DNA of 32,717 bases from Acidilobaceae archaeon (GCA_026995555.1 JALWOJ010000168.1:19416-52132), one strand, 5' to 3'; counted from the stretch's first letter, positions 8,289 to 16,848 are shown. Numbers and translations are program-made. Notes: generated by a model from the letters alone, not told the origin.

Positions 8289-9305
8289 CTAGACATATAT
8301 CTTCCAGAGTCTAGTAAGTTCATCGGGAACGTATACATCTGAAATCTTCTCTGTTCTATATTTTCTATGGAGGATCACCAGAATATTATCTATTCTTCTC
8401 TTAACCTCACCTATAACCTCTGCTCTGACATTAACAGATCTTAAAACCTCCAGAGCCTCATTCACCTTGTCATCGGGGACTGTAGCTATCAGGCTTCCGG
8501 AACTTATAAGTCTTAAAGGATCTATTCCAAGAGCCTTACATATAATTGAGGTCTCAGAGGCTATTGGGATTTTATCCTCCCAGATCTCCAACGTTGTCTT
8601 TGATGCATAAGCTATCTCACTTAGACCTCCTAAAATACCTCCTTCTGTAGGATCGTGCATGGAGGTTGCTAGGCCTCTCTCAGCTAAGGCAAGAGCTTCC
8701 TTAACGACACTCACATTTCTGATAAACCTTCTTGCAGAGTCTAGGACTTCCTCTTTAACGCCTCTTTCAATTAAGATCTCCCTAAAGTCGGTTGAAAGTA
8801 TAGCAGTTCCCTCTATGGCAGCTACTTTAGTCATGATGACTTTATCTCCAGGCTTAGCGCCTCCTGTTCTCACAAACCTGTTCTTATCTGTAATACCCAT
8901 GGCTGTAGTTGCTATTAGAGGTCTCTCCAGCTTGGGTGTGAACTCCGTATGTCCTCCAACAATCATAACTCCTATCTCCTTGGCAGCAACGTCCATCTGG
9001 CTTGTTATCTTATCTATAACGTCCTCAGGGGTGTTTTCAGGCAAGTAAAGGGTAGAGAGATACCACCTTGGCTTAGCTCCAGTGACGGCTATATCGTTGC
9101 TAACTATATGTATAGCTAACCAGCCCATAAGATCGACAGCGCCTGTGATCCCATCGGAATGGACCACTAAGACCTTATCATTACCTATATCTATTACAGC
9201 TGAGTCCTCCCCTATCTGAGGGCCCACTATTACATCAGGGTCCTTAATTCCGAGTCTTGTATAGATATACTTCTTCATGAGGTTCGGGGGAAACTTTCCG
9301 ATCAA
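8289..9305 (-). CDS. AIR synthase-like protein (PurM/HypE superfamily)
   Basis: A 338-residue two-domain ATP-binding protein. The N-terminal domain has GEDSAVIDIG, VHSDGITGAVDLMGWLAI and VSNDIAVTGAKPRWYL; the C-terminal domain has MHDPTEGGILGGL and ISSGSLIA. These are marks of the AIR synthase, SelD, ThiL and HypE superfamily, and overall it is closest in look to archaeal HypE-like proteins (COG0309). True HypE ends in a conserved cysteine that carries the carbamoyl/cyanide group. This protein ends in LTRLWKIYV with no such cysteine, and no other hyp or hydrogenase gene is in the window, so hydrogenase maturation is unlikely. Its ATP-dependent reaction is unknown. The TTG start has a GGGTGAAG ribosome site. 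Confidence 0.75.
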   Translation of the reverse strand: MIGKFPPNLMKKYIYTRLGIKDPDVIVGPQIGEDSAVIDIGNDKVLVVHSDGITGAVDLMGWLAIHIVSNDIAVTGAKPRWYLSTLYLPENTPEDVIDKITSQMDVAAKEIGVMIVGGHTEFTPKLERPLIATTAMGITDKNRFVRTGGAKPGDKVIMTKVAAIEGTAILSTDFREILIERGVKEEVLDSARRFIRNVSVVKEALALAERGLATSMHDPTEGGILGGLSEIAYASKTTLEIWEDKIPIASETSIICKALGIDPLRLISSGSLIATVPDDKVNEALEVLRSVNVRAEVIGEVKRRIDNILVILHRKYRTEKISDVYVPDELTRLWKIYV

Positions 9306-9409
9306 CGAACTTCACCCGAGAGTCTGTTAAGGAGAGTAAGAATTATCTCTAGACATTCACCATAATATGCTAACAGCTTTATTGAAATAACTTGGTCTAT
9401 AATATTATG

Positions 9410-10336
9410 TCATAGAAGATTTGTAACGTTCTTTAAAAGTTCTGGATATCTTATCAGCTGATCAGCAGCTATCGTAACCACCCTTTGTCCTTTTTCAATC
9501 AGTCCGTCCCTAACTAGCTTCTGGAATGCAACAAAATTAGCTCCTGTGGACGGCCCGGGAAGTATTAAGAATCGCCTAAATATTTCCCTTATAGCTTTAA
9601 GGGCCTCTTCCAAGCTCACTTCAACTATAAAATCTACAACATTCTTGTGACGCTCAAAGAGCTCCGGAATCTTTGAGCTGACAAGACCTTCTATAGGTTT
9701 GAAGCCTCCTCCTCTCTTTTCCGAGAGGGCGGAACCTGTAGGAACAACTCCTGCGATCTTAACATTTTTCAATTTCTCCTTTATCCTTGTTCCAGCACCT
9801 GTAACAGTTCCTCCTGTTCCTATTCCCATTATGAAGAAATCAAAACCCTCCTCAACCTGGTTTAATATTTCTGGACCAGTGGTCTCATAATGAGCAAGGA
9901 AATTATCTTCGTTAGCATCCTGGTTAAGGAATACGCATCCTCTTTCCTCAGCAATGTTCTTCGCATCCTTAACACTTGTATCTTTCTTAACAATTAACAG
10001 TTCACCTCCATAAAGTCTCACAAGGTTTTTCTTGATATTAGAAGCGTATTCCTTAACCAAGAGTAAGCTCTTTAATCCTAAGAAGGAGGAGGCCCAGGCC
10101 ACCGAGACAGCAGTGTTACCGCTACTTAACTCGGCTACGCATTCACCTTCCTTAATCTTTCCTCTTTCAATAAGTCCCTTAATCATGTATACCGCTGTCC
10201 TGTCCTTATGACTACCCGTCGGATTGTCATATTCTAGTTTAAAACAAAGATCTATTCCATCAACGTTCATACATTTAATTCTTGTATTTCCTATTGTGCT
10301 TAAAAGGATCTTGAGCCTATCTTCAATGGACCTCAA
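9410..10336 (-). CDS. PLP-dependent cysteine synthase-family enzyme
   Basis: Fold-type II PLP enzyme of 308 residues, the length of CysK/CysM. The PLP-binding lysine is Lys44 in NPTGSHKDR; SSGNTAV is the substrate-binding loop and GIGTGGTVTGAG the phosphate-binding loop. Family members make cysteine from O-acetylserine, O-phosphoserine or homocysteine-derived substrates with beta-replacement chemistry; which one applies here cannot be told. The loop after SSGNT and a KRGGGFKPIEGLVSS segment resemble archaeal paralogues. It is divergent from the CoA-transferase operon with 91 bases between them, so they may share a regulatory region. The TTG start follows a weak AGG-type ribosome site. Confidence 0.85.
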   Translation of the reverse strand: MRSIEDRLKILLSTIGNTRIKCMNVDGIDLCFKLEYDNPTGSHKDRTAVYMIKGLIERGKIKEGECVAELSSGNTAVSVAWASSFLGLKSLLLVKEYASNIKKNLVRLYGGELLIVKKDTSVKDAKNIAEERGCVFLNQDANEDNFLAHYETTGPEILNQVEEGFDFFIMGIGTGGTVTGAGTRIKEKLKNVKIAGVVPTGSALSEKRGGGFKPIEGLVSSKIPELFERHKNVVDFIVEVSLEEALKAIREIFRRFLILPGPSTGANFVAFQKLVRDGLIEKGQRVVTIAADQLIRYPELLKNVTNLL

Positions 10337-10427
10337 CCTAAATCCCCTATCACCTTAAAACATTACAGTTAAAACCATAAAAATTATTTCATCCATTACT
10401 TAATAAACGGCTGAGGAGGCTTAAAAC

Positions 10428-11246
10428 ATGACTTCTAGTAAACTTATGAAGCCTGAGGAGGCTGTAGATCTAATTGAAGACGGAATGAGCATTACCGTGA
10501 GCGGAATAACATTTAGTAGGAATCCCATGATGCTAGTTTCTTATATCATAAAGTCTGGCAAGAAGGACCTTTATTTTATCGATAGAGAGCCCGGTTTTGC
10601 TTTGGATGTGTTAGTTGCTTCAGGCGCGGTTAATAGGATTAGAGCAAGTATGGTCACCTTTGAACTTTACGGACTGGCTCCGAGCGTTAGAAGATTTGTA
10701 GAAGAGGGAAAAGTAGAATTCATAGAGGATACATGTGGCGCCTTTGTTGCCGGACTTAGAGCTGGAGCTCAAGGAATACCTTTTATGCCTGTAAGAGGGG
10801 TTTTGGGTTCTGACCTAGTCAAACTCCATGAAAGGTTAGGAACGTGGAAGGTCATGAAGGATCCTTTCACAAATGAAGAGATCCTAGCTGTTAGAGCGAT
10901 AAGACCAGATGTGGCCATTATACATGTAAATTACAGCGACGAGTATGGAAATGCTGTTATTGAGGGACCAAGATACGAGGATGAACTTAAAGTTAGAGCT
11001 GCAAAGAAGGTTATAATAACCGCTGAGAAGATAGTGCCTACAGATTATATTAGAAAGTATGAATGTCCTCTTTCAGCAACAGCAATACATGTATCAGCTG
11101 TAGTTTGGGCCTCCAAGGGTGCATGGCCTACGGCCATGCACAACTGTTACGAAGCCGATTATAGTGCGATAGAGAGTTATTACAATGAGGCTAAGAAAGG
11201 GAATGCTATTTCCTGGATAGAGAGAAATCTACTAAGCAGGTGGTAG
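10428..11246 (+). CDS. CoA-transferase family I, alpha subunit (GctA/IpdA-like)
   Basis: Alpha subunit of a two-gene CoA-transferase-type enzyme (COG1788). The segment from about residue 15 (IEDGMSITVSGITFSRNP) is the N-terminal nucleotide/CoA-binding strand and loop; AIIHVNYSDEYGNAVIEGP and VKVRAAKKVIITAEKIV-like segments are family hallmarks. Glu100 (FIEDT) and Arg123 (PVRGVLGSD) lie where IpdA-type subunits carry active-site residues, at a similar spacing. The ATG has a strong GAGGAGG ribosome site and the beta gene follows after 3 bases, so the two are co-translated. The substrate could be glutaconate, 3-oxoacids or a ring-derived acyl-CoA; see findings. Confidence 0.85.
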   Translation: MTSSKLMKPEEAVDLIEDGMSITVSGITFSRNPMMLVSYIIKSGKKDLYFIDREPGFALDVLVASGAVNRIRASMVTFELYGLAPSVRRFVEEGKVEFIEDTCGAFVAGLRAGAQGIPFMPVRGVLGSDLVKLHERLGTWKVMKDPFTNEEILAVRAIRPDVAIIHVNYSDEYGNAVIEGPRYEDELKVRAAKKVIITAEKIVPTDYIRKYECPLSATAIHVSAVVWASKGAWPTAMHNCYEADYSAIESYYNEAKKGNAISWIERNLLSRW

Positions 11247-11249
11247 ATT

Positions 11250-12008
11250 TTGGTCAGTCAAATAAAACCTAGACCTACAGATTACATGATAAAATGTATG
11301 GCAGAACTCATTAATGATGGAGATATTGTTTATCATGGACTTGCAAGTCAGATTCCTGTACTTTCTATGATCCTGGCAAGAGAAGCCTTAGGCAAAGACT
11401 TTATATGGCTAAGTGTTACGGAAGCCTATATGCCTCTTCCAGAAACTATAAGGTCCTATCCCTCCTCTGGGGATCCTTTTTCTGAAAAATTTGGTGTTGG
11501 AATAGTTCCTACTTATGACGTTTTTGACTTAGCGGCTCAAGGAAGAATAGACCTAATGTTTTTCGGTGCTGCTCAAGTAGATGAAAACGGTAATACAAAC
11601 CTCAGCGTGATAGGTAGATATGATAAACCGAAAGTCAGGTTACCAGGAGGTGCCGCGACTGCGTATCTATTCCCTCTCGTAAAGAGAATAGTTGTGTGGG
11701 CTCGACATGATAAAAGAACGCTCGTCAGAAGAGTTGATTTTGTGACAGGTCAAGGCTGGTTAAGAATTAAAAAAGGACTAGAACTATTGCTTTGTACGAA
11801 CAAGGGCTTAATTGAATATACAGACAAAGGTCCTATACTTAAGGCTGTTTTTGAGTATGAGGATGTAAAAGATGTGATAGAAAATGCTAGCATGAAGATC
11901 AATACTTCGAATAAACTATATTATTTAAGAGCTCCCAATGAAAAAGAGATGAAAATAATTCAATACCATGACCCTCTAGGACTAAGATATAAATTGGGCT
12001 ATGGCTAA
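11250..12008 (+). CDS. CoA-transferase family I, beta subunit (GctB/IpdB-like)
   Basis: Partner of the preceding alpha subunit (COG2057). Recognised from the N-terminal DYMIKCMAELINDGDIVYHG, the central DVFDLAAQGRIDLMFFGAAQVDE and the RLPGGAATAYLFPLVKRIVVW block typical of glutaconate CoA-transferase beta chains. In classical family I transferases a beta-chain glutamate forms the covalent acyl-CoA thioester, commonly in an SENG-like motif. Here the local sequence reads LSVTEAYMPLP, so Glu is present but the surrounding motif is not the usual one. It starts with TTG three bases after the alpha stop. Of 252 residues, the length is normal. Confidence 0.83.
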   Translation: MVSQIKPRPTDYMIKCMAELINDGDIVYHGLASQIPVLSMILAREALGKDFIWLSVTEAYMPLPETIRSYPSSGDPFSEKFGVGIVPTYDVFDLAAQGRIDLMFFGAAQVDENGNTNLSVIGRYDKPKVRLPGGAATAYLFPLVKRIVVWARHDKRTLVRRVDFVTGQGWLRIKKGLELLLCTNKGLIEYTDKGPILKAVFEYEDVKDVIENASMKINTSNKLYYLRAPNEKEMKIIQYHDPLGLRYKLGYG

Positions 12009-12124
12009 TTTTTCAATTTGTAAATATAATAAAGTCTGTGGCTAATAGAAAAGAATTATATTTTTTACAAAGAGAGATCCTTAAATTCTTACATTTGCAC
12101 TCTATTTGATTGGGGGTTGGAGCC

Positions 12125-13195
12125 TTGAAGTTTCTGAGATGTAAACCAGATAAGATTCCGCCGAGTACGGGTTTCAAGATCTCCATAATAGGTGCTGGAC
12201 CCGCTGGTCTCGGTGCGGCAGGCCTACTCCGATGTTGGGGCCATGAAGTAGTAATTTATGACATGAACCCTGAACCAGGAGGCCTTGTAATGTTTGGAAT
12301 ACCAGTAACCAGAATAAAGAAGGAACCTGTGAGAGCTGGTATAAAAGAATTGATGGATGCAGGTGTCAAGTTTGTCTTAAGAACTAAAGTTGATATGACA
12401 AAGAGATATGGAGTTATTGATGATATAGTAAAGCCTGTTAACAAAATCCATCTGGAGGATGTGATAAAGGAGAGTGATGCTGTCCTTATAGCTACTGGAA
12501 CCTGGGCCACTAGGAGTATGGGTGCTGAGGGTGAAGATCTTTCTTGGATATATCCAGCAGCTGAATGGCTTGTTTCAGTTCACATGGCTATGTTTGGCTA
12601 CAAGAGCTGGGAGGAGGTGCCGAAACTTGAAGGAAGGATCCTTGTAATTGGTGGGGGCCTCACGGCTGCCGATGCTGTTCTAACCCCTCTATCATACGAA
12701 CAGTTTAAGGGGAAGGTTAAGGAGGTTGTTCTCAGTTACAGAAGGAGCAAAGAGTATGCGCCAATGGGGGCGAGAGAAATAGATCACTTAATATCTATCG
12801 GGGCGAAGTTCTGGCCTTTAACCCTTCCAGTTAAGTTCTATGAGGAAAATGGAAAGAAAATAGTAAGGTTTGTTAGGATGAAACTAGTGAAGGTTGAAGG
12901 TGAGAAGAGACCTAAACCTGTGCCTATAGAGGGCAGTGAGTTCGAAGAAGAATTTGACTATGTACTTAAAGCTGTAGGTGTTATACCTACTGCTCCTATC
13001 GAGGACGGTTGCTGTGGAATTAGATTAAACAAGAATGGGACCATAGTCACGGACGAGAACTTCATGACAACCAGAGAGGGCGTCTTTGCCGCTGGTGACG
13101 TAAGACATGGCCCTAGCCTGATAGGTCCAGCAATGAAAAGCGGTATGGATGCTGCCAGAGCCATACATAACTATCTTATGTCAAAGAAAAAATAA
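12125..13195 (+). CDS. GltD-like FAD/NAD(P)-dependent oxidoreductase
   Basis: Resembles the small subunit of NADPH-dependent glutamate synthase (COG0493), which moves electrons from NAD(P)H through FAD. Seen: an N-terminal FAD-binding GAGPAGLGAA, an NAD(P)-binding VIGGGLTAADAV mid-protein, and a C-terminal AAGDVRHGPSLIGPAMKSG that closes the FAD site. The usual N-terminal domain with cysteines for two 4Fe-4S clusters is missing, so it is a short form that needs another electron partner. The TTG at 12125 has a GGGGGTTGGAG ribosome site; a TTG five codons upstream is the alternative. It follows the CoA-transferase genes by about 115 bases with an AT-rich gap that may hold its own promoter. Confidence 0.8.
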   Translation: MKFLRCKPDKIPPSTGFKISIIGAGPAGLGAAGLLRCWGHEVVIYDMNPEPGGLVMFGIPVTRIKKEPVRAGIKELMDAGVKFVLRTKVDMTKRYGVIDDIVKPVNKIHLEDVIKESDAVLIATGTWATRSMGAEGEDLSWIYPAAEWLVSVHMAMFGYKSWEEVPKLEGRILVIGGGLTAADAVLTPLSYEQFKGKVKEVVLSYRRSKEYAPMGAREIDHLISIGAKFWPLTLPVKFYEENGKKIVRFVRMKLVKVEGEKRPKPVPIEGSEFEEEFDYVLKAVGVIPTAPIEDGCCGIRLNKNGTIVTDENFMTTREGVFAAGDVRHGPSLIGPAMKSGMDAARAIHNYLMSKKK

Positions 13196-13221
13196 AGTCA
13201 GTGAAGGACCACTTCCACATC

Positions 13222-13237
13222 GTCCCCAAGAGGGGAC
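13222..13237. terminator. Perfect 6-bp hairpin between convergent genes
   Basis: GTCCCC-AAGA-GGGGAC forms a GC stem with a four-base loop 26 bases past the gltD-like stop, between it and the convergent phoU-like gene. A second complementary GGTCCC follows directly and could compete for pairing. There is no U-run, so it may be a folding or processing element rather than a classical terminator. Confidence 0.35.
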
Positions 13238-13302
13238 TTAGGTCCCAGGGTAGACATCATCCAAAGAGAAATAAGGTGAACAGAGGTTCATTTATTTTTA
13301 AA

Positions 13303-14346
13303 TTATTCATTTCCTGCGAAAAGTCTGATAGTGCTTATATCAATCATTGCTTCTGAAATGTCTATAAGATATCCTGCTATTCTTTCAATACTATCAAATA
13401 CCCTTAAGGCTAGTATATTTCCTTTCAATATTTCTCTATCCCTCACACCTCTCACCCTTTCCCTCAGCTTTGAAGCCTTCCTAGCTATCTCATGAGCTTT
13501 GATTTTAGACAATTGAATTAATGAGCTACAGGTGTTGCTTACAAGGGACTCAGCAATGTTCAACATATCGACAATCTCGTTCTTCGAAGAACATTTTTCA
13601 GGCCCAAGCCTTAAAAGCTCCGACGCTATAATAGTTGCATGATCTGCTATCCTTTCTATACTTTTTATTGCAATGAATATGTGAATAGTTTCAGCCATAG
13701 TTCTTAAGCCTAGTTCTGAGATCCTGAAGTTGCCTAGAAGAGCCCCTGTTAGTTGCTTTAATGCCAGAATATATAGCTTATCAACCAGCTGATCCCTTTC
13801 AATGACACTTTCTAAGAGCGTTTTTTCTAAGGAAATACATGCTCTACTTATATCGCTAATCATAGATTTGGTAACCTTACATGCTCTACTTATTACATCT
13901 AAAAATTTCATACTTCTAGGGTCTATTACTATATAAAATTTTAAGAAATTGGGGCCCTCCTCAAGAACGCTTAAACCTAGAGCTATCTCCTCAAGAAGCT
14001 TTCTTAGCTCAATAGCTTTTTCTCTATATTTCTCATCGAAGAGAACAATTATTTCGTTATAACCAGCTATGTAAGCTGAAATACATTCTCTTATGGTCTT
14101 TCCTATATCTTCTGGCTCAAGCTCAACTTTGGCTACATTTTTCTCTTTTCCCAGACCTGCGGTAGGAGGTTCTATAACTAGCGAGCCTGTAGGATTCTTT
14201 CTCACTACCAAGATAGCTCCGGGTTCTATCCTGTAAAGCTTTACCCAATCCTTGGGGAGGGAAATTATGAACGTTGACTTACCCACTATCTGAACCTTTC
14301 TATAATATACCGAAGCGTTTGCATCATAATTATTCTTACTCAACAC
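13303..14346 (-). CDS. AbrB-PhoU fusion regulator
   Basis: Residues about 10-60 form an AbrB/SpoVT swapped-hairpin DNA-binding domain (RKVQIVGKSTFIISLPKDWV). Two helical PhoU-like domains follow, with acidic metal-binding patterns such as IKSIERIADHATIIASELLR (about 225-245) and FDSIERIAGYLIDISEAM near the C-terminus. PhoU-type proteins sense phosphate state or, in some lineages, control ion transporters. This one is 28 bases behind trkH on the same strand, so the sequence favours control of potassium uptake over phosphate, and no pst genes are present. The GTG start follows an AAGG-type site. Length 347 is typical of archaeal AbrB-PhoU proteins. Confidence 0.85.
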   Translation of the reverse strand: MLSKNNYDANASVYYRKVQIVGKSTFIISLPKDWVKLYRIEPGAILVVRKNPTGSLVIEPPTAGLGKEKNVAKVELEPEDIGKTIRECISAYIAGYNEIIVLFDEKYREKAIELRKLLEEIALGLSVLEEGPNFLKFYIVIDPRSMKFLDVISRACKVTKSMISDISRACISLEKTLLESVIERDQLVDKLYILALKQLTGALLGNFRISELGLRTMAETIHIFIAIKSIERIADHATIIASELLRLGPEKCSSKNEIVDMLNIAESLVSNTCSSLIQLSKIKAHEIARKASKLRERVRGVRDREILKGNILALRVFDSIERIAGYLIDISEAMIDISTIRLFAGNE

Positions 14347-14374
14347 CTTACACCGTCACTCCTTTAAGTAAAAC

Positions 14375-15925
14375 TTAGAAACCAAAACTTATGTTGGTAA
14401 CTGAAGAGAAGTTATATGATCTTCTACGTCTCCTCCTAGTTATCTTTAAGTAAGTATACCTAAGAGCAACAAGGTAAGTTACAACTTCAAGCCTACCAAG
14501 TAACATAGCCAAGATCAATATTATCTTCGCTCCTACTGGTGCCGCGGCTGAGGTTATTCCGACGCTTAATCCTACATTACCCATCGCACTTGCAACCTCA
14601 AACATTGAATCGGCTATTGAGTATTGGGGATAAAGGGCTGAGAGTGCCATAGACAAAAATAGGTGGGTTAACAGCATAGCTGTCATTACCGCTAAAACTC
14701 TTCTTATTAACTCACCATCTAGATAATATCTACCAAGCTTAACTCTTGGTCTATATCCTGAAGGATGAAGAAGAATACCTGACTCTATCCCTATGGTCTT
14801 AGCGGCAATAACTAAACGTAATATTTTTATTCCTCCTGCCGTTGAGAAGGCGCTACCTCCTAAAAGGGCTAAACCTGCTAGAAGTATCTTGTATGCATCG
14901 TCTGCCTTAGCCAAATTTCCTGCCTGAAACCCTGCAGTGGCACTACTTGACACTACATGGAATATTATTTGTAGAAGACTGAAGTTCCTTTGCATGTTAG
15001 GATTTACCTTCCACATAAGAATAGCTGCTATTATTGATAAACCAACAATTAGGGCCTGAGCCTTACTTTCCACACTTTCCTTTAAGTATTTAAACTTGCC
15101 AGTAAAAATTGCATAGTGGTCTTTAAAGTTCATCGCACCCCAATACATGACTAGCATTGCAACTATCAGTACTGCTGGTTTATTAAGATAATATCCTAAG
15201 CTCTGGGTATGTGTGGAAAAACCTGCGGTTGCTATGCCTGTCATTGCATGACTTATGGCATCATAGATGTTCATTCCAGCCAAATAGAACAGGGCCGCCC
15301 CTATCCCTGTTAAAGCTGTATAGATGATGAGAGCCTTTTTGGCTGTGGCTATCACGCTGGCCTCTATTTTTTCTTGTCTTCCTTCAGCAAGATATAGAGC
15401 CGCTGCTGAGATTCCTGGCTGGGCCATGATTCCTAACGTAAACACAACAATTCCTAGGCCTCCTTCCCACTGCATTACAGTTCTCCAAACCTGAAGCGTC
15501 TTAGGGATCTGTTCAACCCTAGGAACGTATATATGATGCCAACTACTTGGTTGACCTGTTAATATTGTTAATCCTGTAGTGGTCCACCCACTTACGCTTT
15601 CAAAGAGACCATCTATGTAAGGTATCTTTGCCGCCTTGGAGAAAGGAAATGCCTCAAGGACTGGTATGAGGATCCATGCCAAAACAGTAATGGAGACTGC
15701 CGTTGGAGGTCTTAGAGATGTTCTAGGTAGTTTTGAAAGTATAACTCCTATAACAAGATAAACTATTCCGTATGTCGACATTACTAAAGCAGGATCTACC
15801 TCAGACTCGGCACCCTTCACTATAAATAAAATGAGCCCATAGAGTCCTGAAGCCAAGAGGGCCGTGCTAGTTACCATTAATATGTAACCTATGTACGGTA
15901 ACGAGGTCGCTGGTATTCTCCTCAA
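14375..15925 (-). CDS. trkH: TrkH-family potassium transporter subunit
   Basis: Membrane subunit of a Trk/Ktr potassium uptake system, 516 residues with about ten hydrophobic segments. Four pore loops with their selectivity-filter glycines are visible: SGWTTTGLT (about 112), TGIATAGFS (about 232), SSATAGFQA (about 329) and AMGNVGLSVG (about 452). The C-terminus ends with a run of seven arginines, probably cytosolic. The cytosolic NAD-binding TrkA subunit is not in this window. The TTG start at 15925 has an AGGAGG ribosome site located inside a 27-codon ORF whose TGA overlaps the TTG. It is followed by the AbrB-PhoU gene, forming an operon. Confidence 0.92.
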   Translation of the reverse strand: MRRIPATSLPYIGYILMVTSTALLASGLYGLILFIVKGAESEVDPALVMSTYGIVYLVIGVILSKLPRTSLRPPTAVSITVLAWILIPVLEAFPFSKAAKIPYIDGLFESVSGWTTTGLTILTGQPSSWHHIYVPRVEQIPKTLQVWRTVMQWEGGLGIVVFTLGIMAQPGISAAALYLAEGRQEKIEASVIATAKKALIIYTALTGIGAALFYLAGMNIYDAISHAMTGIATAGFSTHTQSLGYYLNKPAVLIVAMLVMYWGAMNFKDHYAIFTGKFKYLKESVESKAQALIVGLSIIAAILMWKVNPNMQRNFSLLQIIFHVVSSSATAGFQAGNLAKADDAYKILLAGLALLGGSAFSTAGGIKILRLVIAAKTIGIESGILLHPSGYRPRVKLGRYYLDGELIRRVLAVMTAMLLTHLFLSMALSALYPQYSIADSMFEVASAMGNVGLSVGITSAAAPVGAKIILILAMLLGRLEVVTYLVALRYTYLKITRRRRRRSYNFSSVTNISFGF

Positions 15926-16005
15926 AGGTCATACCTCCTGAGGCTCCTCTCCGCGCTGGGCCTCCTCATCATCTCCTCGGGGTCGGAGGTTTCAGTCATA
16001 GCCAT
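15922..16005 (-). CDS. 27-residue leader ORF overlapping trkH start
   Basis: An ATG-started small ORF reads MAMTETSDPEEMM, then a basic part RRPSAERSLRRYDL, and ends in TGA overlapping the trkH TTG start (TTGA). It is GC-rich in an AT-rich setting and contains the trkH ribosome site. A TATA-like stretch on the minus strand (about 16031-16040) lies 26-35 bases upstream of the ATG, the spacing expected for a nearly leaderless transcript, so it would be the first ORF of the trkH operon. It could encode a small protein, act as a translational leader, or be the original N-terminus of TrkH separated by a frame change. I do not recognise the peptide. Confidence 0.45.
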   Translation of the reverse strand: MAMTETSDPEEMMRRPSAERSLRRYDL

Positions 16006-16053
16006 TTAAAAGGAATAAAAGGTTAATTCAAATTAAAAACTTTAAATAAATTT

Positions 16054-16848
16054 TTAACATTTAACTTCAAGTATTCTCAACACTTTTTTAATTAATTTTA
16101 TGACCATCTCGTCAAAATCTTCTCCTTCATCAAAGATATCCCTAAGCATGTTTAAAATTTCTAGAGAGATTTTCTCGCACCTTCTATCAAACCTTTGAAC
16201 ATAATCCTTTGGCAGTTCTTCTCTCTTGATAAATGCAAGAGGGGCTAGTAGTTTTGTTAAATTCAATGCTTGTTCAACATCGTTACAACCAACAGAGGAT
16301 AACTCCTTTGAGGTGAAAGTAGCATAGCACATTATCTCATTTTCTAATCCTAGATCCCTTAGCAAGCGGAAAACTTCAAAATCTTTAACTATAGCTGCGG
16401 ATAGGCTCAGGGCTTTAGCAAGAAAGTCCCTCTCACATTTTGCAAGATCAGAATTTGAAGGTAACGACACCACGTAGTATTTCACTCCTGAGTGAAGGAC
16501 GCTATGAGTGGCCTCGTGTAAAATTATTGATCGCCTTGAATGATCATCTATTGCTTTGAGTTCGTTCACTATTAAATGTATTCTCGGCAAACCACTCCAA
16601 GCTTCATGCATAGCTGGATAAATACTAAGAACTCTTACACCTCTTCTAAATGCTTCTAGTTCTAAAAACCTTAGGGCTTTTTCCTTATTCTCATAAAAGT
16701 ACACATCCACTAAATAAGGTGTTGAAAAGCCTCTTCTGCGTACTAATGCATAAAATGAACTCAAGAGATCAATAGCCTTTTTTACAAATTCTTTATCAAC
16801 GTTCCCAACTAATTTTTTAACTATTTTTGTCTGCATATCCATCCTCAT
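16054..16848 (-). CDS. Predicted HExxH metalloprotein of unknown function
   Basis: Not assigned to a named family. It has a zinc-metallopeptidase-like HEATH motif (about residues 111-115 counted from this start, in IILHEATHSVLH), and a KDFEVFRLLRD segment about 40 residues later that could supply a third ligand, as in several predicted peptidases. No signal peptide or membrane segment is evident, so it is probably cytosolic. A longer reading from TTG at 16872 exists, but an AATAATTTTT TATA-like element at 16871-16880 lies 27 bases before ATG 16848, so a leaderless transcript starting at this ATG fits better. It is divergent from the ATP synthase genes and upstream of trkH on the same strand. 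Confidence 0.65.
   Translation of the reverse strand: MRMDMQTKIVKKLVGNVDKEFVKKAIDLLSSFYALVRRRGFSTPYLVDVYFYENKEKALRFLELEAFRRGVRVLSIYPAMHEAWSGLPRIHLIVNELKAIDDHSRRSIILHEATHSVLHSGVKYYVVSLPSNSDLAKCERDFLAKALSLSAAIVKDFEVFRLLRDLGLENEIMCYATFTSKELSSVGCNDVEQALNLTKLLAPLAFIKREELPKDYVQRFDRRCEKISLEILNMLRDIFDEGEDFDEMVIKLIKKVLRILEVKC

Noticed and set aside
13196-13270. Minus-strand ATGATGT ... CTGA pattern between convergent genes
   Set aside because: The C box has a mismatch, no D' box is found and a GC hairpin covers the middle, so a C/D box RNA is not supported.
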